54,026 nucleotides of DNA from an uncultured Taibaiella sp. (GTDB lineage: Bacteria > Bacteroidota > Bacteroidia > Chitinophagales > Chitinophagaceae): contig CALMWT010000010.1 of NCBI GenBank assembly GCA_937870855.1, forward strand, positions 1-54,026. Reading direction: 5' to 3'. The notes beneath the pieces are model-generated. The model was given only the letters and a program-made list of their open reading frames with translations, had not been told where the DNA came from and ran no database searches. Made by a program: the position numbers and the translations under genes. Every line of letters begins with the position of its first letter. The stretch's first letter is position 1. This document shows positions 42,391-50,777 of this stretch, one piece after another.

Positions 42391-43059
42391 TTAGTGTGTG
42401 CCATCTTCGCTAAACTCTGAAGGCAATGATGTGAGATCGTATATCTCCTGAATATCGTGCAGGATTTCTACAAAATTTATATTCAGGTCTTTTAGTAAAC
42501 CCGTGTGCAAATCAAACACCCAGCCATGCACTATTGGGTAGCCCGTTTTGATAAAGGATTTTTGCACGGCCGCAGTTTTTATGATGTTTACGCATTGTTC
42601 CTGCACGTTTAATTCCACAAGCCGGTTGTATCGAAGTTGTATATCAGAAATGGCAACGAGTTCGTCGTGGTGTAACCGGTAAACGTCGCGAATGTTTCGC
42701 AACCAGGGGTTAAGCAAACCCATATCCTTAGGGGTCATTGCTGCTTTCACTCCTCCACACTCGTAGTGTCCGCACACAATAATATGCTTTACGTTCAGGT
42801 GAGTAACCGCGTAATTGATAACAGACATCACATTGAGGTCGGTACTGTTCACAAGGTTGGCAATATTTCTATGCACAAAAAGATCGCCCGGTTCCAGACC
42901 GGTAATATCGTTTGCGGGCACTCTGCTGTCGGAGCATCCGATGTACAAATAATCCGGAGATTGGTCACGCGCTAATTTTTCGAAAAACTCCGGATCAGAC
43001 GCACTTTTAGCAGACACCCATTCTTTGTTGTTTTCAAACAGTTGTTCGTAGGAGACCAT
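42391..43059 (-). CDS. beta-class carbonic anhydrase
   Basis: 222 aa. Zinc ligands are C42 and D44/R46 dyad in GCSDSRVPA, H98 and C101 in VCGHYECGGV. The conserved HRNIANLV and NPWLRNIRDVY segments and the C-terminal VHGWVFDLHTGLLKDL match the CanA/Can type. It interconverts CO2 and bicarbonate in the cytoplasm. It is convergent with the secreted-repeat gene and divergent from the FAH-family gene. Confidence 0.96.
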   Translation of the reverse strand: MVSYEQLFENNKEWVSAKSASDPEFFEKLARDQSPDYLYIGCSDSRVPANDITGLEPGDLFVHRNIANLVNSTDLNVMSVINYAVTHLNVKHIIVCGHYECGGVKAAMTPKDMGLLNPWLRNIRDVYRLHHDELVAISDIQLRYNRLVELNVQEQCVNIIKTAAVQKSFIKTGYPIVHGWVFDLHTGLLKDLNINFVEILHDIQEIYDLTSLPSEFSEDGTH

Positions 43060-43142
43060 AGGAAATGATTTGTCCGCAATGTAAAATTTTAAAGGCTATC
43101 ATCAGAATTGATAATTTTACCGCCTCAAAAAAAACACCGGCA

Positions 43143-44153
43143 ATGAAATTGGTAACTTATTTAAACAGTGGTAAAGAGCAGCTTGCTTTTTGCATCAATA
43201 ATAACCTTTACGATACTAATGTTGCTAATCCAGAGTTGCCTGGCACTATGGCTGAATTGCTCAATAACTGGGAGACCTTTATTGATCTTGCAAAACAAAC
43301 GGAAGCGGATATAAAAACCGGAAAAAATTCTGTTGTTCCTTATGGAACGCTCGATACTGAAAAAATTCTTGCACCTGTGCCGCGCCCTACCTCATGTCGC
43401 GATGGCTATGCTTTTCGTCAACACGTAGCTGCTGCACGGCGCAACCGAAAGGTAGATATGATTGCGGAGTTTGATCAGTATCCTATTTTTTACTTCACAA
43501 ACCACAACGCGATACAAGGCCCTGGTGAAATTCCCTGTATGCCTGATCATTTTCAAAAGTTGGACTTTGAACTTGAGGCTGCAATTGTGATTTGTAAAAA
43601 AGGAAGAAATATAAAAGCAGAAGATGCAGACCAATATATTGGTGGCTACATGATAATGAACGACATGAGTGCTCGCACATTGCAAATGGAAGAAATGTTG
43701 TTGAATCTTGGCCCTGCAAAGGGAAAAGATTTTTCTACTGTGATCGGGCCCATGCTTGTGACACCCGACGAACTTGAAGCCTATAAAATTCCTGCGAAAC
43801 CCGGACACGTAGGCAACAATTACAACCTGAAAATGAAATGCTGGGTGAATGGAGTTGAAGTAAGTTCGGGCAACACAGGCGATATGGATTGGACGTTTGC
43901 AGAGATCATTGAGCGTTGTGCTTATGGCGTTGATATTCTTCCGGGCGATGTGATTGGCAGTGGCACAGTAGGAACCGGTTGTTTCCTTGAATTGAATGGG
44001 ACAGGCTTGCTCAATGACCCTTCTTATAAAGCGCAATGGTTGCAACCCGGCGACGTAGTGGAAATGGAAATTGATGGATTAGGCCGACTAAGCAATAAAA
44101 TAGTTGCGGAAGAAACCGACTTTAGTTTATTGAAACTGAAAAAAAGCATTTAA
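43143..44153 (+). CDS. fumarylacetoacetate hydrolase (FAH) family protein
   Basis: 336 aa from the ATG at 43143; a frame extends 26 codons further but gives unrelated sequence and reaches the neighbouring start. Metal-binding acids are in LDFELEAAIVI (E-x-E). YIGGYMIMNDMSARTLQMEE, KGKDFSTVIGPMLVTPDEL and the C-terminal GSGTVGTGCFLELNGTG and GDVVEMEIDGLGRLSNKI are family hallmarks. It could be fumarylacetoacetase-like or a 2-oxo acid hydratase/decarboxylase; the substrate is not resolvable. Its TAA stop is the first part of a repeat element that flanks the GxxExxY gene. Confidence 0.9.
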   Translation: MKLVTYLNSGKEQLAFCINNNLYDTNVANPELPGTMAELLNNWETFIDLAKQTEADIKTGKNSVVPYGTLDTEKILAPVPRPTSCRDGYAFRQHVAAARRNRKVDMIAEFDQYPIFYFTNHNAIQGPGEIPCMPDHFQKLDFELEAAIVICKKGRNIKAEDADQYIGGYMIMNDMSARTLQMEEMLLNLGPAKGKDFSTVIGPMLVTPDELEAYKIPAKPGHVGNNYNLKMKCWVNGVEVSSGNTGDMDWTFAEIIERCAYGVDILPGDVIGSGTVGTGCFLELNGTGLLNDPSYKAQWLQPGDVVEMEIDGLGRLSNKIVAEETDFSLLKLKKSI

Positions 44154-44220
44154 CCGCAGAGACGGAAAGGCGCAAAGAAATGATAGAAATTTAACCGCGG
44201 AGACGCAGAGGCGCAAAGAA
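44150..44220 (+). repeat. left flank of the GxxExxY cassette: two CCGCAGAGACGCAGAGGCG units
   Basis: Unit L1 (44150-44179) TTAACCGCAGAGACGGAAAG, then GCGCAAAGAA; unit L2 (44190-44220) TTTAACCGCGGAGACGCAGA, then GGCGCAAAGAA. L1 supplies the stop codon of the FAH-family gene and L2 ends directly at the ATG of the GxxExxY gene. Confidence 0.9.
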
Positions 44221-44607
44221 ATGACACGGGAAAATCTCAATATACTAAGCGGAAAAATTCTTGATGCCTGTATTGCAGTGCATAAGGAAATAGGGCCTGG
44301 CTTGTTGGAATCAGTATATGAATACGCTTTACTAAAGGAATTCGAGCTACGCAATATTGGTGCAATAAACAGGGTATGTCTTGAGCTCTTCTATAAAGGG
44401 TTACCCACTGGTAAGTTTTATGAGATAGATATTCTTGTAGAAGGCGAAATAGTAATTGAATTAAAAGCTGTTGAAAATATGCACCCTGTTTTCGATGCTC
44501 AAATGATTTCCTATTTAAAACTCTCGAATAAAAGGTTAGGCTTCCTTGTAAATTTCAATGTTCCGAAGTTGAAAGATGGCTTTAGAAGATTTGTAAACAA
44601 TTTTTAA
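44221..44607 (+). CDS. GxxExxY family protein (PD-(D/E)XK nuclease-like)
   Basis: 128 aa. The naming motif GLLESVY is at residues 27-33. A nuclease-like active site is visible as D70 in YEIDILVEG and E80-L81-K82 in VIELKAVE. Family members are short, widespread in Bacteroidota and other phyla, and of unknown biological role. The gene has CCGCAGAG-type repeats on its left and their inverted copies on its right, with only an ATG next to the repeat as a start and no separate promoter. This suggests a self-contained passenger unit inserted between the FAH-family gene and the dehydrogenase gene. Confidence 0.9.
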   Translation: MTRENLNILSGKILDACIAVHKEIGPGLLESVYEYALLKEFELRNIGAINRVCLELFYKGLPTGKFYEIDILVEGEIVIELKAVENMHPVFDAQMISYLKLSNKRLGFLVNFNVPKLKDGFRRFVNNF

Positions 44608-44724
44608 CTCTGTGTCTCCCGCCTCTGCGGTTAAAACTATTAAACACTCTTTGACTCTGCGTCTTCGCGCCTCTGCGGTTAAATCATTAAATAATTTTTG
44701 ACCCTGCACCTCTACGGTTAAACT
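44608..44724 (-). repeat. right flank of the GxxExxY cassette: three inverted units
   Basis: Units at 44608-44635 (TCTCCCGCCTCTGCGGTTAA), 44647-44683 (CTCTGCGTCTTCGCGCCTCT, then GCGGTTAAAT) and 44698-44724 (CCTGCACCTCTACGGTTAAA) are reverse complements of the left units, with decreasing similarity outward. The last ends 8 nt before the start of the 3-hydroxyacyl-CoA dehydrogenase gene. Confidence 0.9.
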
Positions 44725-44731
44725 ATTAAAC

Positions 44732-45877
44732 ATGAACAAAAAAATAAAAGTCGGTGTAATTGGTTCGGGTGCAATGGGTTCTGGTATTGCACAGGTAGCT
44801 GCTATGGCAGGACATAATGTAGTACTGTATGACAATAATATTTCGGCGCTCGAAAAAGCAAAGGAAAATCTTCAAAACACCTTGGAGAAACTGCAAGCCA
44901 AGGGGAAGATTACGAATTCTTCAGAGTTGCTTTCTAAGGTTGAATTTGCAAATGAACTTACAGCTTTCACCGATTGCAAATTGATTATTGAAGCGATTGT
45001 AGAAAAGCTTGAAATAAAAAAAACAGTGTTTGCATCGGTTGAAAAAACTGTTTCCGAAGATTGCATTCTTGCTACAAATACGTCGTCACTTTCTGTTACT
45101 TCGATTGCAGCTTCCTGCCAAAATGCAGAAAGAGTTTTAGGGCTTCATTTCTTTAATCCTGCTCCTTTGATGGCGCTTGTGGAAATCATACCTGCAGTGC
45201 AAACAAAACCCAAGTTGATAGACGAAGCAAAACAACTGATGATTAACTGGGGGAAAGTTCCCGTGATTGCAAAAGACACGCCTGGCTTTATTGTGAATCG
45301 CGTGGCGCGTCCGTTTTATGGTGAAGCATTGCGGATTTATGAAGAAGGCATTGCAGATATGGCAACTATTGATTGGGCGATGACAGAGATCGGCAAGTTC
45401 AAAATGGGCCCCTTCATTTTGATGGACTACATTGGTCACGATGTAAATTATGTGGTAACAGAAACTGTGTTTCAATCCTTCTTCTACGATCCCCGATACA
45501 AACCATCTTTCTCACAAAAACGTTTACTCGAAGCCGGTTGGTTGGGAAGAAAAAGCGGCAAAGGATTTTACAACTATGCAGAAGGAGTGACGATACCGGA
45601 GCCAACAAAAGATGATCAATTGGGCACACAAATTTTTGAACGCATACTTGCCATGCTCATCAACGAAGCAGTAGAAGCTTTACATCTGAAAATAGCGAGC
45701 GCGGAAGATCTCGATCTTGCAATGACTAAAGGAGTGAATTATCCGAAAGGGTTGTTGGCTTGGTGCAATGAAATTGGAGCGCAAAAGGCTCTTTCCATTC
45801 TTGATGATCTTTACGATAACTATCATGAAGATCGCTACAGGGCGAGTGTATTGTTACGAAGGATGGCTAAGAGTTAA
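44732..45877 (+). CDS. 3-hydroxyacyl-CoA dehydrogenase
   Basis: 381 aa. Rossmann motif VGVIGSGAMGSGIAQVAA with GSGAMG at 11-16. The family signature DTPGFIVNRVARPFYGEALR carries the dimer/active-site region, and LGLHFFNPAPLMALVEII holds the catalytic His. After the first 3HCDH C-domain (to about residue 285) a second, related C-terminal domain follows (FERILAMLINEAVEALHLKI ... YRASVLLRRMAKS), as in PaaH-type enzymes but in a shorter chain than the fused ~500-aa forms. It oxidises a 3-hydroxyacyl-CoA with NAD in beta-oxidation or aromatic-acid breakdown. The partner hydratase/thiolase genes are not adjacent. Confidence 0.95.
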   Translation: MNKKIKVGVIGSGAMGSGIAQVAAMAGHNVVLYDNNISALEKAKENLQNTLEKLQAKGKITNSSELLSKVEFANELTAFTDCKLIIEAIVEKLEIKKTVFASVEKTVSEDCILATNTSSLSVTSIAASCQNAERVLGLHFFNPAPLMALVEIIPAVQTKPKLIDEAKQLMINWGKVPVIAKDTPGFIVNRVARPFYGEALRIYEEGIADMATIDWAMTEIGKFKMGPFILMDYIGHDVNYVVTETVFQSFFYDPRYKPSFSQKRLLEAGWLGRKSGKGFYNYAEGVTIPEPTKDDQLGTQIFERILAMLINEAVEALHLKIASAEDLDLAMTKGVNYPKGLLAWCNEIGAQKALSILDDLYDNYHEDRYRASVLLRRMAKS

Positions 45878-45887
45878 CCAACATTTC

Positions 45888-46145
45888 TCACCTGCATGCT
45901 TTCAGTTCAGGATCGTCCATCAGTTTGTCCACATTTCGCATAGCATCCGCAAAGTTGGGATACTTTTTCATCACCCTTTCCAGCCTGCAATCGCACATAG
46001 ACTTTGCTGCGACTTCTTCCATGTTACTTTCCTTTGCACTTTCCATACAGCCCGAGTGAAATAAATCTCTCGCATCACTGTCCCAGGTGTTTTCACAAGA
46101 AGACAAAATGACAAGAACAACAAACATTGCACACAGCTTTTTCAT
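45888..46145 (-). CDS. small predicted lipoprotein
   Basis: 85 aa. The signal peptide KKLCAMFVVLVILSSCEN ends in a lipobox LSSC, predicting a lipid-anchored mature protein of about 69 aa with four further cysteines (SGCMES, MCDCRLE, KACR at the end). The spacing resembles small cysteine-bearing periplasmic Bacteroidota lipoproteins of unknown function. It is convergent with the dehydrogenase gene (10 nt between stops) and divergent from mfd. Confidence 0.75.
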   Translation of the reverse strand: MKKLCAMFVVLVILSSCENTWDSDARDLFHSGCMESAKESNMEEVAAKSMCDCRLERVMKKYPNFADAMRNVDKLMDDPELKACR

Positions 46146-46217
46146 ACGGTCTTATTTTTCATAAATATACTCAACACCCATTTCAATATTCGGGCAAGGT
46201 TTTAACATTCATTCCTA

Positions 46218-46225
46218 TAAATTTG
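46218..46225 (+). promoter_or_regulatory. -7 box of the mfd promoter
   Basis: TAAATTTG matches TAnnTTTG and ends 7 nt before the GTG start, again a nearly leaderless arrangement. Confidence 0.5.
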
Positions 46226-46232
46226 CAGCCTT

Positions 46233-49200
46233 GTGAATTTGCAGGTATTGCTGGGAATGTATGAAAATGACATCCGCTTAAAACAAATAGCGGCCAGCAT
46301 TTCATTGCCTGATACCAAAGTCCGAATTCATCTTGATAATCTGCGAGGTTCTTCGGTCAATTTTGTGGCAAGCGCTGTGTGGCAAATCAGCGATGCCAAT
46401 CATGTTTTTATTCTAAACGATAAAGAAGAAGCCGCGTACTTTCACAACGACCTTGAACATCTTACCAACGCACTCGATATTTTCTTTTTCCCAGACAGCT
46501 TTAAAAAAACGGGCGCATTCAGTGAGTTGAACAGTAGCCATGTGATGCTGCGAACCGAAGCTTTGACAAAATTCTCCAGCACCCGCGTACACAAAAAAGT
46601 GTTGGTGACTTATCCCGAAGCTTTGTTCGAAAGAGTTGTGAATCCCAAGACGCTTTCCGGAAATATAATAGGCATTAAAGTAGGCGAATCTTTAAATGTT
46701 GATCAGTTGATGGAGCAGTTTGTAAACCTGGGTTTTAAACGCGAAGACTTTGTTTATGAGCCCGGTCAGTTTGCAATGCGCGGCGGCATCCTCGATATTT
46801 ATTCTTTTGGAAACGAACATCCCTATCGCATAGAGTTATTTGGCAACGAGGTGGATAGCATTCGCATGTTCAATCCTGAAACACAGTTGTCAGAAAGAAA
46901 GCTTTTACAAGTTTCCATTCTTCCGAATATTGAAACAAAATTCGACACCAGCGAAAAAATTTCGCTACTCGATTACCTTCCGCATAACACAGTTATCTGG
47001 GCAAAAGATTTCGACTTTACATTGGGAAGGTTAGGCAAGTTTGAAAATGACCTTTCCGAAAAATTGGGTGTGAGAACTATTACCGTAGATCATGATGAAG
47101 ATTGGCTGAAAGAACTAACACGCGATGATTTTGAGACCACCGAAAACTGGCTGGAACAAATAAAGCAAAGACATCTGATAAGCCTCTCCCCAGCCCACTC
47201 CGAAGGAGAGGGAGTACTGGGCGCGAGAAATATACATAACACGTCCCTTCCCATTTCTGGGGAAGGGAGAGGTAAGGGGTCGTGGCAGACAATCAAGTTT
47301 GCTACCGAAGAACAACCTGTTTTCAACAGGCAGTTCAACATGCTGATTGACGACCTTAAAAAGCGATGCGGAGAAAAGTGCACCGCGTTCATCTTTGCAG
47401 AAAACACCAAGCAGCTTGAACGATTGAGAAGCGTTTTTGAAGACCTGAATGCAGCAATTGAATTTACGCCAATCCCTACCTCCATTTCCAAAGGTTTTAT
47501 AGATCTCGAAAAGAACATCGTTTGCTACACCGATCATCAGATTTTTCAACGCTATCATAAATACAAAGTAAAGCAGGCATACAGCCGTGGTAAGGCGTTA
47601 ACCATTCGAGCACTGCAAGAATTGCAACCTGGCGACTATGTAACTCATATTGATCATGGTGTTGGGCAATACAGTGGCTTGCAAAAAATAGAAGTGAATG
47701 GCAACATGCAGGAAGCGATTCGCATTATTTATCGCGACAACGATGTGCTGTATGTAAACATAAATTCGCTCCACAAAATCAGCAAATACACCGGCAAGGA
47801 AGGTTCGCCACCGAGGGTAAACAAACTAGGAAGTGACGCTTGGGAAAAACTTAAAAACAAAACCAAAAAGCAGGTAAAAGACATAGCTGCTGATTTGATA
47901 AAATTGTACGCGAAAAGAAAGGCTTCACAAGGTTTTTCGTTTGCACCAGATAGCTATTTACAAACCGAATTGGAAGCTTCTTTCTTTTATGAAGACACTC
48001 CCGATCAAAGCAAATCAACTGCTGATGTAAAACGCGATATGGAGCTGCCATCGCCAATGGACCGACTGGTGTGCGGTGATGTAGGCTTTGGAAAAACTGA
48101 GGTGGCAATTCGTGCAGCGTTTAAAGCTGTGGGCGACAGCAAACAAGTTGCGGTGCTTGTACCCACCACCATTCTTGCGTTTCAGCATTATCAAACTTTC
48201 AAAGAACGCCTCCGCGATTTTCCATGTACAGTTGACTACATCAACCGGTTCAAATCTGCCAAAGAAAAAAAGGAAACTTTTAAAAAGTTAGAAGAGGGAA
48301 AAATTGACATTCTCATTGGTACACACGCTATTCTTGGAAAAGATGTAAAGTTCAAAGACCTGGGATTGCTGATAATTGATGAAGAGCAAAAATTTGGGGT
48401 TTCTTCAAAAGAAAAGCTACGCGAGATAAGAGCAAATGTGGATACGCTAACGCTTACTGCCACGCCTATTCCGCGAACACTTCAGTTTTCATTAATGAAT
48501 GCGCGCGACCTCAGTATTATGAATACGCCACCGCCCAATCGCCAGCCGGTTCATACCGAGGTTTTGCCCTTTGATGAAAATGTAATCCGCGAGGCTATTT
48601 ATTATGAAGTAGAAAGGAACGGGCAGGTTTATTTTGTTCACAACCGCGTGCAAAGTTTGCCCGATATGGTAACGCTGCTGCGCAATCTTTGTCCCGATGT
48701 GGAAATTGGAATGGCACACGGGCAAATGGAAGGACATAAACTTGAAGAAGCCCTTTTCAATTTTATAGAGCAGAAGTATGATGTGCTTTGCTGTACCAAC
48801 ATAGTAGAAAGCGGCGTGGACATTCCTAATGCGAATACCATCATCATCAACCATGCGCATCATTTTGGATTGAGCGATCTGCACCAGTTACGCGGACGAG
48901 TAGGAAGAAGTAATAAGAAAGCATTTTGCTATCTCGTTGCGCCTCCTATCAGCACATTGCCCAACGACAGCAGAAAAAGATTGCAAACGCTGGAACAATT
49001 CAATGAATTGGGAAGTGGATTTCAGATTGCAATGCGCGACCTTGACATTCGCGGTGCGGGAAATCTTTTGGGTGGTGAGCAAAGCGGCTTTATTGCAGAA
49101 ATTGGTTTTGAGATGTACCAAAAAATTCTGGACGAGGCTATTCGGGAATTGAAAACCACAGATTTCAAAGAGGTCTTTAAAGAAGAATACGAACGCAAAA

Positions 49201-49676
49201 AAGATTTTGTGAGCGACTGCACTATAGATACCGATCTCGAAATTTTAATTCCTGATAACTATGTTGAAAATATAACTGAGCGCCTTTCGCTTTATACGCA
49301 ACTTGACGACGTAGCAAATGAAGAGGAATTACAAATGTTTGCCGATGAATTGAAAGATCGTTTTGGCCCGATTCCGTCTCAGGTGGAAGAATTATTTACA
49401 ACCATTCGCTGCCGGTGGATTGCTAAAGAATTGGGCTTCGAAAAACTTATTTTGAAGAACACACAGCTCCGGTTGTATTTTATCAGTAATCCTGAATCAC
49501 CCTACTTCGAATCGGAAACATTTAACCACATCATGCAATACATACAAACGCAAACGAACAATGCACGGTTAAAGCAAGTAGGGAAAAATTTCATGTTGCT
49601 GGCAGATAATATCACCAACATGAAAAATGTTCATTGGTTTCTTGAGGGGATGATTTTGTCTGTTGCCAAACAATAA
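46233..49676 (+). CDS. mfd: transcription-repair coupling factor Mfd
   Basis: 1147 aa with a GTG start supported by the -7 box just upstream. UvrB-like N-terminal module (YEPGQFAMRGGILDIYSFGN). RNA-polymerase-interaction domain around residues 465-540 (ELQPGDYVTHIDHGVGQYSG). RecG-like translocase with VCGDVGFGKTEVAIRAAF (Walker A), LIIDEEQKFG (DEEQ), LTLTATPIPRTLQFS and HQLRGRVGRSNKKAFCYL. C-terminal TRCF domain (DDVANEEELQMFADELKDRF). It releases stalled RNA polymerase and recruits UvrA. Residues about 316-351 are a 35-codon insertion made of a palindromic genomic repeat, between domains 1b and 3 by comparison with the E. coli layout. Confidence 0.96.
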   Translation: MNLQVLLGMYENDIRLKQIAASISLPDTKVRIHLDNLRGSSVNFVASAVWQISDANHVFILNDKEEAAYFHNDLEHLTNALDIFFFPDSFKKTGAFSELNSSHVMLRTEALTKFSSTRVHKKVLVTYPEALFERVVNPKTLSGNIIGIKVGESLNVDQLMEQFVNLGFKREDFVYEPGQFAMRGGILDIYSFGNEHPYRIELFGNEVDSIRMFNPETQLSERKLLQVSILPNIETKFDTSEKISLLDYLPHNTVIWAKDFDFTLGRLGKFENDLSEKLGVRTITVDHDEDWLKELTRDDFETTENWLEQIKQRHLISLSPAHSEGEGVLGARNIHNTSLPISGEGRGKGSWQTIKFATEEQPVFNRQFNMLIDDLKKRCGEKCTAFIFAENTKQLERLRSVFEDLNAAIEFTPIPTSISKGFIDLEKNIVCYTDHQIFQRYHKYKVKQAYSRGKALTIRALQELQPGDYVTHIDHGVGQYSGLQKIEVNGNMQEAIRIIYRDNDVLYVNINSLHKISKYTGKEGSPPRVNKLGSDAWEKLKNKTKKQVKDIAADLIKLYAKRKASQGFSFAPDSYLQTELEASFFYEDTPDQSKSTADVKRDMELPSPMDRLVCGDVGFGKTEVAIRAAFKAVGDSKQVAVLVPTTILAFQHYQTFKERLRDFPCTVDYINRFKSAKEKKETFKKLEEGKIDILIGTHAILGKDVKFKDLGLLIIDEEQKFGVSSKEKLREIRANVDTLTLTATPIPRTLQFSLMNARDLSIMNTPPPNRQPVHTEVLPFDENVIREAIYYEVERNGQVYFVHNRVQSLPDMVTLLRNLCPDVEIGMAHGQMEGHKLEEALFNFIEQKYDVLCCTNIVESGVDIPNANTIIINHAHHFGLSDLHQLRGRVGRSNKKAFCYLVAPPISTLPNDSRKRLQTLEQFNELGSGFQIAMRDLDIRGAGNLLGGEQSGFIAEIGFEMYQKILDEAIRELKTTDFKEVFKEEYERKKDFVSDCTIDTDLEILIPDNYVENITERLSLYTQLDDVANEEELQMFADELKDRFGPIPSQVEELFTTIRCRWIAKELGFEKLILKNTQLRLYFISNPESPYFESETFNHIMQYIQTQTNNARLKQVGKNFMLLADNITNMKNVHWFLEGMILSVAKQ
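47181..47285 (+). repeat. composite palindromic repeat (REP-like) inserted in frame in mfd
   Basis: The first half (47182-47213) is the reverse complement of the right half of the intergenic element at 29448-29480, with about two differences. The second half (47244-47283) carries CCCTTCCCATTTCTGGGGAA, then GGGAGAGG, the counterpart of the other half. The inserted stretch is about 105 bp, a multiple of three, and encodes SLSPAHSEGEGVLGARN, then IHNTSLPISGEGRGKGSW. Confidence 0.9.
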
Positions 49677-49767
49677 GCGACACTCTACTGTTTACAATAC
49701 TTTAATTGTTGTATTTTTCGATTGCGCTCCTGTATCTTCAGTAGTGCCACCTCTAACTTAGTGCTTA

Positions 49768-50412
49768 ATGGATAAGATCAGAATTGTTGCAGCCGACGAT
49801 CATCATATCCTTCTGGACGGACTCAAAGCCTTGCTCCAGAAACAAAAGGAAATAGAAATTTCAGGCTTATTCGATAATGGTAAGAAATTGTTTGATGCGC
49901 TCCCGGAGTTGCAGCCTCACGTAGCACTTGTGGACATAAACATGCCGGAAATGGACGGGCATGAACTCACAAAAAATATTAAGGCTCATTTCCCTTCTAT
50001 AGGAATTTTGGTACTTTCCATGTACGACGATGCGACGCATATAATGGAGCTTATTGAAGCAGGCGCTTCAGGGTATTTACTAAAAAACATTACCGACAAA
50101 GAATTGCTGGAAGCGATTAAAACTGTGTCGCAGGGAAAACTATATTTCTCTCCCGAAGTATCAGAAAAAATCACCGCCTTTGCTATCCAACAGCAAAAGA
50201 AAAATGATAGTCCTGAAGAACCTAAGCTAACGGACCGTGAGATTGAAATCCTCAAACTAATTTCAAAGGAGTATAATAATGCGCAGATTGGCAAAACTCT
50301 TTTTATAAGCGAACGAACCGTGGAAACACACCGTAAAAACATGCTTAGAAAAACAGGCAATAAGACCATAGTCGGCTTGCTAAAATATGCGCTTGAAAAG
50401 AAAATTATTTAG
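49768..50412 (+). CDS. NarL/FixJ-family response regulator
   Basis: 214 aa. The receiver domain has acidic pocket D10-D11 and phospho-acceptor D56 in VALVDINMPEMDG; the conserved Lys is in GYLLKNITD (about 108). The C-terminal LuxR-type HTH is LTDREIEILKLISKEYNNAQ followed by IGKTLFISERTVETHRKNML. It activates or represses transcription after phosphorylation by a sensor kinase. No kinase gene is in the window, so its signal is unknown. Confidence 0.95.
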   Translation: MDKIRIVAADDHHILLDGLKALLQKQKEIEISGLFDNGKKLFDALPELQPHVALVDINMPEMDGHELTKNIKAHFPSIGILVLSMYDDATHIMELIEAGASGYLLKNITDKELLEAIKTVSQGKLYFSPEVSEKITAFAIQQQKKNDSPEEPKLTDREIEILKLISKEYNNAQIGKTLFISERTVETHRKNMLRKTGNKTIVGLLKYALEKKII

Positions 50413-50575
50413 CCGCATCCGTACCAGCACGGAGGAGAAAATACACCGTTTTGTGTATTCCCGGTGGTTGTAAAGCAAACTACTTTTACGGAGTCATCCA
50501 TCTACTAAGGACAAGCCATCCTTTGCAATTCTTTCTTTGATTATAAAAAACGTTAGAGGGTGGATTTATATCCAG

Positions 50576-50609
50576 GCAGCGGGACTTTTTAGTCTTGCTG
50601 CTTTATCTT
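50576..50609 (+). terminator. rho-independent terminator, 163 nt after the response regulator
   Basis: GCAGCGGGACT, loop TTTT, AGTCTTGCTGC forms 11 pairs (two G-U), followed by TTTATCTT. The 50413-50777 space has no gene. It also holds a small hairpin AATACAC-CGTTTT-GTGTATT at about 50441-50460, shortly after the stop. The long distance leaves room for a 3'-UTR RNA. Confidence 0.8.
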
Positions 50610-50777
50610 AATAAGATAATACACACACTATTGCCGCTATAGTCGTCACCAAAAACAGTATCAAATAATTCTTCATCCACATAACCTTCATCTTTTCAGA
50701 ACAAAAAGAAAACACCATACCACCAGTGTCCGATTAACAGGATTTTTCAAGATGGAAAAACATGAATCATGCTTCAG

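Noticed and set aside
43065..43142. N-terminal extension of the FAH-family protein with a CPQC motif
   Set aside because: The family starts at MKLVTYL; the extension begins next to the divergent carbonic anhydrase start and has no similarity to the family.
47115..47558. 147-aa minus-strand ORF across the repeat insertion in mfd
   Set aside because: The open frame arises from the GC-rich palindrome and is antisense to mfd; no start signal or motif.
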